In this document: positions 1 through 5,511 of the stretch, one piece after another
Layout: every line of letters begins with the position of its first letter
Position numbering within the stretch: the stretch's first letter is position 1
Origin: Deltaproteobacteria bacterium
GTDB lineage: Bacteria; Desulfobacterota; Syntrophobacteria; B119-G9
Assembly (NCBI GenBank): GCA_003646715.1
Contig: QMLL01000137.1
Location: 1 to 5,560 of the forward strand
Direction: 5' to 3'
DNA: 5,560 nt
Translations under genes and position numbers: made by a program
Notes under the pieces: model-generated
Told to the model about the DNA's origin: nothing
Seen by the model: only the letters and a program-made list of their open reading frames with translations
The model's database searches: none

Positions 1-13
1 AATAAAAAAGTGC

Positions 14-42
14 TTGACATAAATACTCTTTTTAACTATGAC
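14..42 (+). promoter_or_regulatory. Sigma-70-type promoter of the TetR-family gene
   Basis: A perfect -35 hexamer TTGACA lies at 14-19. Exactly 17 bp downstream is TATGAC (37-42), which matches 4 of 6 positions of the -10 consensus. Transcription would start near position 49, giving a leader of about 28 nt before the ATG at 78. The weak -10 paired with a perfect -35, and the overlap with the palindrome at 39-56, fit a promoter that is repressed by its own product. The hexamers are seen directly; promoter activity is inferred. Confidence 0.7.
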
Positions 43-56
43 GGACTCGTCCGTCA
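39..56. promoter_or_regulatory. Perfect 18-bp palindromic operator, likely TetR autoregulation site
   Basis: TGACGGAC-TC-GTCCGTCA is a perfect inverted repeat of two 8-bp arms around a 2-bp centre. It covers most of the -10 element and the predicted transcription start of the TetR gene. TetR-family dimers typically bind palindromes of about this size, often with TGAC/GTCA ends, and commonly repress their own promoter. Binding by the adjacent gene product is therefore the simplest reading. No second copy of this palindrome was seen elsewhere in the window, including upstream of acpP, so any wider regulon lies outside it. Confidence 0.75.
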
Positions 57-77
57 GTCAAGAAGGGGCTCGTAAAT

Positions 78-1067
78 ATGGGGTTTGAAGAAAAAGATTC
101 AGAGTTATTGAAAATATACAGGTTTAAAACTGTTGCCAGAAGAAGAAAGCTTAGCGAATATCTGGTTCAGCAACTGCCTTCAAGGGATGCATACCCCCAA
201 ATAGCAACTCAGACCATAATCGAGAAAAGCTTTTTCCACGTGCTAAATTTTCTCAGAGAACTTGGTATGGATGATGGCGATACCATAGAAGAGCTTACCG
301 GTGTATATATTGACGTAGCGGAAAAATACGGTATAAGCGCCAGGGAAATGTCAAAACAGCTGTTGAGAAGATTACTGGTGCAGAGAAGTGAAGAAAAGAG
401 ATATTACGGGGACCAGCGAAGGAAAAAAGAGCGCACCAGAGAGCTTATATTGAATGTTGCTCTCGGGATGTTTGCAGAAAAAGGCTACCATGCCACCACC
501 ATGGATGCCATTGCCAAGAAAGCAAAGCTGGGCAAAGGTACTGTTTACAGGTACTTCAAAAATAAAGAAAAGGTTTTTTCAAGCCTGGTAGAATCGCATT
601 TTGCGAGACTTGAAGACAAAATTAATGCGGTATATGACGAAAGAGACGATGTTTTAACAACAATTGCTAAATATCTTCGTGTTTACTTCCAGTTTTTTGA
701 TTCCAACAAGGAATTCTACAAGATCTTGGTTCAGGAACAACAAGAATTTGGAGCCGGGGTGAAAGATTTGTACTTTAGCCAGATCCTGAGGAGAGTTCCG
801 GGACTGAAACGAAAGATTTACGAAGCGACCAGGAAAGGCCTGCTGAAAGATGTGGATTTTCTCACGGTGTTTTATGGAGTTATGGGATTTGTGGATGGTG
901 TGATGAAGAAATGGTTATCAAGGGATTGCTCTTATTCGCTGCTTGATGACTTACCTACTGTTCTTGAAACTATTTTTTACGGCTTTGTGCAGGACAAATG
1001 CGCAGTTGGTCCGATATTTGATAAGAGCCATATCGTGGATTTTAGTCTACCGATGAAAGAGTGCTAA
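78..1067 (+). CDS. TetR/AcrR-family transcriptional regulator with long N-terminal extension
   Basis: This is a 329-residue cytoplasmic DNA-binding protein. Residues about 119-167 form a typical TetR_N helix-turn-helix: an ILNVALGMFAEKGY helix, TTMDAIAKKAKLGKGTVYRYF as the HTH, then KNKEKVF. Residues about 170-329 are a mostly helical C-terminal region, where TetR proteins bind ligand and dimerise. Most TetR regulators are about 190-230 residues long with the HTH near the N-terminus. Here about 110 residues come first, charged and helix-rich, with a basic RRRK stretch near residue 21; I do not recognise this domain. The ATG at 78 is supported by AAGGGG at 63-68 (9-nt spacing) and by the promoter and palindrome just upstream, so the extension is probably translated. 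The ligand is unknown. The downstream acpP hints at lipid metabolism (compare FadR- and PsrA-like TetR proteins), but this rests on context only. Confidence 0.9.
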   Translation: MGFEEKDSELLKIYRFKTVARRRKLSEYLVQQLPSRDAYPQIATQTIIEKSFFHVLNFLRELGMDDGDTIEELTGVYIDVAEKYGISAREMSKQLLRRLLVQRSEEKRYYGDQRRKKERTRELILNVALGMFAEKGYHATTMDAIAKKAKLGKGTVYRYFKNKEKVFSSLVESHFARLEDKINAVYDERDDVLTTIAKYLRVYFQFFDSNKEFYKILVQEQQEFGAGVKDLYFSQILRRVPGLKRKIYEATRKGLLKDVDFLTVFYGVMGFVDGVMKKWLSRDCSYSLLDDLPTVLETIFYGFVQDKCAVGPIFDKSHIVDFSLPMKEC

Positions 1068-1109
1068 TTTGTCCTGCAGCCTATCTGGATCGGGGTTTGA
1101 GTATTACTT

Positions 1110-1220
1110 GGAGGAAAAGGAGGTGATAGAACGAAACAAGTAGCGCCCAGAAACAAGATAATAAGTTGTTACATTTTAAAAGTTGTGTGTAATTCCATTG
1201 GTAGAGTGGAAATAAAATAA
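1110..1220 (+). other. Leader region with orphan Shine-Dalgarno and possible mini-ORF
   Basis: AAGGAGGTGAT at 1117-1127 is an 11-base match to the complement of the usual 16S rRNA 3' end, yet no ATG, GTG or TTG follows at a normal distance. Two mini-ORFs can be drawn. One is a GTG at 1123 (spaced from GGAGG at 1110-1114) giving a six-codon peptide that stops at 1141-1143. The other is a frame from an ACG at 1131, 7 nt after GGAGG, running 29 codons to a TAA at 1218-1220, 22 nt before acpP. ACG is a very rare start. The octamer GAAACAAG also occurs twice here, at 1133-1140 and 1150-1157. It may be a leader peptide, a ribosome standby site or a decayed small gene; no function is assigned. Confidence 0.3.
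1166..1193 (+). promoter_or_regulatory. Possible sigma-70-type promoter for acpP
   Basis: TTGTTA (1166-1171, 4 of 6 to the -35 consensus) is followed after 16 bp by TGTAAT (1188-1193, 5 of 6 to the -10 consensus). It sits about 50 bp before the acpP start and would let acpP be transcribed separately from the TetR gene. A short inverted repeat TTCCA/TGGAA (1193-1197 and 1207-1211) lies just downstream in the would-be leader. No clear terminator separates the TetR gene from acpP, so read-through is also possible. Confidence 0.4.
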
Positions 1221-1242
1221 TTAAACGAACAAGGAGTGAATC

Positions 1243-1485
1243 ATGGGAATCAATGAAATGAAAGAAAAGGTAATTGATATTATTTCCAATCAGCTGGGTA
1301 TTGAGCGAGAGGCCATCACGCCTGAAGCCAAGGTTATTGATGACCTGGGTGCTGATTCTCTGGACGTAGTAGAGCTGGTAATGGCACTTGAAGAAGAGTT
1401 CGATGTTGAAATTCCTGACGAGGAAGCTGAAAAAATAAAATCAGTTGGAGATATCTTCAATTACATGGAAACTGTACTGCAATAA
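1243..1485 (+). CDS. acpP: Acyl carrier protein
   Basis: This 80-residue acidic protein carries growing acyl chains as thioesters on a 4'-phosphopantetheine arm in the cytoplasm and serves type II fatty acid synthesis. The DSLD motif at residues 38-41 marks Ser39 as the attachment serine. The surrounding stretch (DLGADSLD, VELVMALEEEFD, EIPDEEAEKI) is very close to E. coli AcpP, and the length is typical (E. coli mature form is 77 residues). The ATG at 1243 follows AAGGAG at 1231-1236 with a 6-nt spacer. The gene is monocistronic as seen: a strong hairpin follows at 1507, and none of the usual neighbours (fabD, fabG, fabF, plsX, rpmF) is in the window. It could be the housekeeping ACP moved out of its cluster, or a second ACP; the conventional sequence favours a housekeeping-type function. 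Confidence 0.95.
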   Translation: MGINEMKEKVIDIISNQLGIEREAITPEAKVIDDLGADSLDVVELVMALEEEFDVEIPDEEAEKIKSVGDIFNYMETVLQ

Positions 1486-1506
1486 AATAAGTAGATTCGT
1501 TTCCAT

Positions 1507-1554
1507 ACAAAGAAAAAGCTACCTTCGTTTTTGTGAGGGTGGCTTTTTCTTTGT
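1507..1554. terminator. Bidirectional rho-independent terminator between acpP and the response-regulator gene
   Basis: Arm 1507-1523 (ACAAAGAAAAAGCTACC) pairs with arm 1538-1554 (GGTGGCTTTTTCTTTGT). The outer 13 bp are perfect, and the stem of 17 bp has one T-G wobble around a loop of 14 nt. The A-rich left arm and T-rich right arm provide a U-rich tail in either direction. It lies 22 bp after the acpP stop and 12 bp beyond the stop of the - strand gene ending at 1566, so it serves both converging transcripts. Confidence 0.88.
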
Positions 1555-1565
1555 TTATGATCGGT

Positions 1566-2954
1566 CTATTGCATTATCAGGCTATGCTTCTTTATTCGAT
1601 AGCGTAGAGCATCTCTTCCAATTCCGAGAAGTTCAGCTGCCTTGGATTGGTTTCCCTTGGCGATGCTTAAGGCCTCTTCCAGGGCCATTCGTTCCAGAAG
1701 GTTTAAATCTAGTGAGGGCAGGCCGCCTTTTCCGGCGATAAGAGGCGATGGTTCGGATTCGCTGAGACTGGGGAAATCTTCAGGAGTCAACTCGTCTCCC
1801 TGGCAGAGGAGGATAGCTCTTTCGATCAAGTTGCGCAATTCTCGAATGTTTCCCGGAAACGAGTATTTCCTGAGCAATTTTTTCGCTTCAGGTGATATGC
1901 TTGTAACTTTTCTTTGAGTGTCCTTTGCCAGTTTGTGCAAGAAATAATCGGCAAGCAAAAGGATATCGTCTCCCCGTTTTCGCAAGGGTGGTAAGTGTAT
2001 GGTGATTATGTTAAGGCGGAAATAAAGGTCCTGTCTGAATCTCCCTTCTGCCACTTCGACTTCCAGATCTTTATTGGTTGCGGCAACTATTCTAACGTCG
2101 ACAGGTATTTCTCGTTCTCCTCCAACCCTCCGTATGACTTTTTTTTCAAGAGTCCTCAGTAGCTTCGCCTGTGCGCTTAAGGGCAGATCACCAATTTCAT
2201 CAAGAAACAGTGTGCCTTTGTGAGCCAGTTCGAAATAACCGAGTCGGGTTCTTTTGGCGTCGGTAAACGCACCGCGCTCGTGTCCGAAGAGTTCGCTTTC
2301 AATCAAGTTTTCGGGCATAGATGAACAGTTTACAGCGAGGAAAACTTCGTTTGCCCGCGGACTATTTTGATGAATCAGCTGTGCCGCGAGTTCTTTGCCA
2401 GTTCCTGTTTCGCCGTAGATTACTACGGTTGATTTCGTTGGGCTTACTCTCTTAATTACATCGAGTACCTTGTAAATTTCCTTGCTTTTGCCGATGAAGT
2501 TTGTTTGCGAATCAACTTTTATGAAACTATCGAGCTGCGAGATTTTCTGCTTGTAAAATTCATTTTCTCTTTTCAACCGCTGGTATTTTTGAGTTCTCTG
2601 AAGGGCAATTAAGAGTTCGTCCAGTTTTACAGGCTTTGTGAAGAAGTCGAAGGCTCCGTTCCTGATGGCGGTAATTGCGCTGGAAAGGTCTCCATGGCCT
2701 GTCATGATAATGACTTCGACATCCTGGTTCGTCCTGTGAATTTCCTTCAAAACGCCAAGTCCGTCGATGCCGGGCATCCGAATGTCGGTAATCACTATAT
2801 CAATGGCACGTTCTCTTAAAAGTTCCAATCCTTCTTCGCCAGAATAAGCCGAGATTACCTGGTATCCCTGTTCCCTGAGGAAATCGCCGATACTGTCGTG
2901 AATTACTTCTTCGTCATCTATGAGGAGTAGACTCAAATTCTTTTCAAGATTCAT
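1566..2954 (-). CDS. NtrC-family sigma-54-dependent response regulator
   Basis: This 462-residue cytoplasmic activator has the classic three-domain layout. Residues 1-120 are a receiver with the acidic pair D13/D14, phospho-acceptor D57, T85 and K107. Residues about 153-385 are an AAA+ domain with Walker A GETGTGKE (181-188), sigma-54 contact loop GAFTDA (228-233, a variant of GAFTGA), Walker B TLFLDE (248-253), sensor I ATN (292-294) and the arginine-finger segment FRQDLYFRLN (306-315). Residues about 420-459 are a Fis-type HTH containing NQSKAAELLGIGRDALRYRI. Phosphorylation should drive oligomerisation and ATP-dependent opening of sigma-54 promoters. The ATG at 2954 has only a weak GGGG at 2965-2968, 10 nt upstream. 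The gene follows the sensor kinase on the same strand after 77 bp, so that kinase is the likely partner. Targets are not identifiable from the window; the product resembles AtoC/HydG-type regulators in layout only. Confidence 0.95.
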   Translation of the reverse strand: MNLEKNLSLLLIDDEEVIHDSIGDFLREQGYQVISAYSGEEGLELLRERAIDIVITDIRMPGIDGLGVLKEIHRTNQDVEVIIMTGHGDLSSAITAIRNGAFDFFTKPVKLDELLIALQRTQKYQRLKRENEFYKQKISQLDSFIKVDSQTNFIGKSKEIYKVLDVIKRVSPTKSTVVIYGETGTGKELAAQLIHQNSPRANEVFLAVNCSSMPENLIESELFGHERGAFTDAKRTRLGYFELAHKGTLFLDEIGDLPLSAQAKLLRTLEKKVIRRVGGEREIPVDVRIVAATNKDLEVEVAEGRFRQDLYFRLNIITIHLPPLRKRGDDILLLADYFLHKLAKDTQRKVTSISPEAKKLLRKYSFPGNIRELRNLIERAILLCQGDELTPEDFPSLSESEPSPLIAGKGGLPSLDLNLLERMALEEALSIAKGNQSKAAELLGIGRDALRYRIKKHSLIMQ

Positions 2955-3031
2955 AAGTTCGTTGCCCCATATCTATTTTTTCGTATTCTACTTTCAAAAT
3001 CGGTATTGAAACAATTTTTTTCCTTCTGGTT

Positions 3032-5011
3032 TCAATTAGGTTGCTGATCGTTGTCAGGTGAGAATTCTGGTAAAAAGACCGTGAATTCACATCCTTCTCC
3101 CACTTTTGGATATACCTCTATCAGGCCTTTATGTTCCTGGACGATCCTTCTGGAAATTGATAACCCAAGCCCGGTTCCCTTTCCTAGAGGCTTATTAGTG
3201 TAGAATGGTTTGAAGATATGCCTGATGGTGTCTTTTTTCAATCCAAGGCCATTGTCCTGAACAGAAATGCGGACGTGCCGTTTGTCATTCTTGATGGTAA
3301 ACCCCACGGTGATTTCAATCTTTTTTGTCCAGTCTTCAGGAACCGCTATTTCGTTGTTCTTGATCTTTTCTTCTTTTTCATCCAGGGTATCTTTGGCATT
3401 GGTTAAAAGGTTGATTACAACCTGTTCGAGTCTGTTGTAGTGCCCTAGTGTTATGCACTGTTCCTCCAGATAATTTTTGCTCACGGTGATCCCGTGTACC
3501 TTTAACTGGGTGCCAAGTAACTGAAGAGCGGACTCGACAACTTCTACGACGTTAACTGGCATCATTTCTTCTTTGGAAGTGTCCCTGCTGAGAATTCTTA
3601 AATCATTGATTATTTTCTCCATCCGTTCGCACTGCTTTATTATTTTGTACTGCTTGTTCAGGATCTTTTCGTCAACTTTCAGATACCCTTGTTTACACCC
3701 GAGGATAACGCTCTCCGCAAAGGTTCTGATCCCGCTCAGTGGCTGGTTTAGTTCATGAGCAACTCCCGCTGCCATTTCGCCAAGTGATGCCAGTTGTCCG
3801 GAGTGGTAGAGCTCAATGTTTCTTTCCTGTGTCTCCACAGTTTGAGCCAATCGCTTGGCTATTTCACTGCAAAGTGATGTCTCCCTGAATGGCTTGTAGT
3901 TAGAATCCCTTGTCCATAACCGTATTTCACCTCTATCTATTTGATCGATAGTGATTTTTACTTCCAGTGCTTTCTTTTGATTTTCAAGGTTTGAAGTATC
4001 CGGATACTGGGCGTACCAGCCATCCAGTTCTACTGCTACCCCCTGGAGGTGGGTCTTGTCCATGGCATCGTATATTGCCTGGGCTGTTATTTCTACCAGT
4101 TCCTGGATTTCTCTTGATTCCGAAATAGATTCGCTAATTTTGTAAAGGCATTGGAGTTCTCTATGAGTCCTGTCTTTTTCAATTCGTACCAGAGTGGCGT
4201 CTGTAATATCATCCAGCAAAATGCAAAGAAGTGGTTCTGCCATTGCTATCTCAGGAAGGAGGAAGGCCTGCAGGTGAAAATATTTTGTCTGCTTGTTGGG
4301 AAGAGTGCACTGGATTTCGAGATGCTTTATTGGAATTTTATGGAGGATCACCTGGTGCAGTTGTTCGGGCAATTGCCAGGAATTGTTGTTTTCTGTCTTG
4401 GATTCATTAGTCTGCCACCCAATAGCTTCACAAAGATACATGCCGTGAGCTTCTTCTTCGTTTAACCCGAACATCTTTTTAAATGCTTCGTTGATACTCA
4501 CGATACGGAGCTTTGAATCTACCACAAGAATTGCGGAAAGAGTGTGAGAAAAGACCATCTCTTTTATGGATCTTTCTCTTTTTAGCTCTTCCGATTGACT
4601 TTGAACAAGCCTTTCTAATTTCCTGGCGTACTCGATGTTCTTTCGTCTCATGATTTGCCGTTCTCGAGCTTTTCTGACTGTGGAGAGCAAATCATAGAGA
4701 TCGAAAGGCTTCCGAATATAAGCGAAAGCTCCGTATTCGAGGGCTTCAATGGCGCTTGAAATGTCGCCTTCACCCGTGATCATAACTACTTCGGTATTGG
4801 GAGAAATTGATTTAAGTTTCTTCAGGGTCTGTATACCGCTGATGCCCGGAAGCTTGATATCTACGAGGGCAACATCTGCGGGGCTTTCTTCTGTGAGTTG
4901 AATGGCGGCCTCACCGGCGTGGCAAACCTCAACTTGGTGCCCCTGGGTGGTAAGAAAGTCTGACAATACATGGCAGATTGCCTTGTCATCGTCTAGTACC
5001 AAGATTTTCAT
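3032..5011 (-). CDS. Hybrid sensor histidine kinase with N-terminal receiver, PAS and GAF-like domains
   Basis: This 659-residue protein has no evident transmembrane segment or signal peptide, so it should be a cytoplasmic sensor. Residues 1-115 are a receiver (D7-D9 acidic cluster, phospho-acceptor D51, T79, K101). Residues about 110-150 are a charged, probably coiled-coil linker. Residues about 150-275 look like a PAS domain (ILVVDSKLRIVSINEAFKKM at 161-180). Residues about 285-395 resemble a GAF domain and begin LYKISESISESREI; this call is less certain. The HisKA domain has phospho-acceptor H419 in AHELNQPLSGI. The ATPase domain shows an N box (N534, N538), G1 DNGLG (586-590), F box FKPFYTNK (600-607) and G2 GKGTGLGLS (610-618). 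All catalytic motifs are intact. The start is supported by AGGG at 5020-5023, 8 nt upstream. It is the first gene of the operon with the sigma-54 activator, which it presumably phosphorylates. The role of its own receiver is open, as no HPt domain is present. Confidence 0.93.
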   Translation of the reverse strand: MKILVLDDDKAICHVLSDFLTTQGHQVEVCHAGEAAIQLTEESPADVALVDIKLPGISGIQTLKKLKSISPNTEVVMITGEGDISSAIEALEYGAFAYIRKPFDLYDLLSTVRKARERQIMRRKNIEYARKLERLVQSQSEELKRERSIKEMVFSHTLSAILVVDSKLRIVSINEAFKKMFGLNEEEAHGMYLCEAIGWQTNESKTENNNSWQLPEQLHQVILHKIPIKHLEIQCTLPNKQTKYFHLQAFLLPEIAMAEPLLCILLDDITDATLVRIEKDRTHRELQCLYKISESISESREIQELVEITAQAIYDAMDKTHLQGVAVELDGWYAQYPDTSNLENQKKALEVKITIDQIDRGEIRLWTRDSNYKPFRETSLCSEIAKRLAQTVETQERNIELYHSGQLASLGEMAAGVAHELNQPLSGIRTFAESVILGCKQGYLKVDEKILNKQYKIIKQCERMEKIINDLRILSRDTSKEEMMPVNVVEVVESALQLLGTQLKVHGITVSKNYLEEQCITLGHYNRLEQVVINLLTNAKDTLDEKEEKIKNNEIAVPEDWTKKIEITVGFTIKNDKRHVRISVQDNGLGLKKDTIRHIFKPFYTNKPLGKGTGLGLSISRRIVQEHKGLIEVYPKVGEGCEFTVFLPEFSPDNDQQPN

Positions 5012-5130
5012 TACTGTTGCCCTAGTTTTACGCTGACCACTTCTGTTTCAATCACGGTATTGTTGTCTCGTTCTCTACATAGATGGTGGGCTTGTTATTT
5101 TAGTGTTGAGGTAAAATCCCTGAATAAAAC

Positions 5131-5158
5131 TATATAATACTCCTTTTGGCGATTTCAA
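5131..5158 (-). promoter_or_regulatory. Likely sigma-70-type promoter of the kinase/response-regulator operon
   Basis: Read on the - strand, TTGAAA (plus-strand 5153-5158, 5 of 6 to the -35 consensus) is followed after 16 bp by TATATA (plus-strand 5131-5136, 4 of 6 to the -10 consensus). Transcription would start near 5124 and leave a leader of about 110 nt before the kinase ATG. No other comparable promoter was seen between here and the gene. No sigma-54 -24/-12 element was found upstream of the operon, so self-activation by its NtrC-type regulator is not indicated. Confidence 0.5.
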
Positions 5159-5219
5159 GCTAATTTGCTATGAGAGTGAAATATTAAGCACTAGATAAGG
5201 ATCATTCCCCAGTTTTTCC

Positions 5220-5248
5220 TTGACCTTCCAAGGCAATTGAGCAATAAT
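5220..5248 (+). promoter_or_regulatory. Rightward sigma-70-like promoter with no gene in view
   Basis: TTGACC (5220-5225) and AATAAT (5243-5248) each match 5 of 6 consensus positions, and the spacer is exactly 17 bp. Transcription would begin near 5255 and run toward the right edge. At least 260 nt follow before any plausible start codon, so the transcript could be a small RNA or a long leader of a gene outside the window. The region is AT-rich, which raises the odds of a chance match. Confidence 0.4.
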
Positions 5249-5265
5249 TGCATTAAATAATTGCT
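5240..5265. repeat. Imperfect inverted repeat over the -10 region of the rightward promoter
   Basis: AGCAATAATT (5240-5249) and AATAATTGCT (5256-5265) are inverted copies with one mismatched pair, separated by the 6-bp GCATTA. The repeat covers the -10 hexamer and predicted start of the + strand promoter-like sequence, which is where a repressor operator would lie. A related half-site, GCAATT, sits just upstream at 5233-5238. It could also be a chance product of the AT-rich sequence. Confidence 0.4.
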
Positions 5266-5465
5266 AAATTTTGTATATACACCTTTTCAAATCCAACTGC
5301 CCATCAAGTGACCATGGAACTTGGCAACTTCACGTAGTACGGATTATTGCTGCGGGTTTTCGTATCTGAATCATGTTTTCAAATTCTTTTCAATGTCGAT
5401 AGTGAATTCAGTGTAATACCCAACAGCCACAAACCGAATAGTTGCATCAGTCGGCTAGTAGTGGA

Positions 5466-5511
5466 AGAGTGCTTGTAAGCTGTTTTTGCACTCTATTATG
5501 CTGACTGCATA
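5466..5511. repeat. Two adjacent small hairpins
   Basis: AGAGTGC (5466-5472) pairs perfectly with GCACTCT (5488-5494) around a 15-nt loop. Two bases later TATGC (5497-5501) pairs with GCATA (5507-5511) around TGACT. Neither hairpin is followed by a clear U tract, so a terminator is not indicated. They end just before an ATG at 5515. They may be RNA structure in a leader or chance palindromes. Confidence 0.3.

Noticed and set aside
1131..1220. Degenerate rpmF (ribosomal protein L32) ahead of acpP, as in many fatty-acid clusters
   Set aside because: The 29-codon frame lacks the basic N-terminal pattern and the cysteine-bearing body of L32, and nothing beyond its position supports it.
1445..1917. 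Plus-strand open frames at 1445-1741 and 1642-1917
   Set aside because: The first begins inside acpP and crosses the terminator, and both run antisense to the response-regulator gene. Their products resemble no known family and they lack ribosome-binding sites.
2955..3031. Possible internal promoter (TTGTTT, 18 bp, TAGAAT on the - strand; plus-strand 2985-3014) between kinase and regulator genes
   Set aside because: The -35 is weak and the spacer long in an AT-rich gap. Co-transcription with the kinase explains the arrangement better, though an extra start cannot be excluded.
3218..4465. Plus-strand open frames at 3218-3406, 3573-3758 and 4151-4465
   Set aside because: All lie antisense within the intact histidine kinase gene and give low-complexity or hydrophobic translations typical of shadow frames.
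5133..5138. Perfect TATAAT on the + strand as a second divergent promoter
   Set aside because: The nearest -35-like hexamer (TTGAGG at 5106-5111) is 21 bp away, too far, and the motif is explained by the AT-rich - strand promoter.
5147..5161. TGGC...GC sequence resembling a sigma-54 -24/-12 promoter
   Set aside because: The GG and GC are 9 rather than 10 bases apart and the -12 element reads AAGC rather than TTGC, so it does not meet the sigma-54 pattern.
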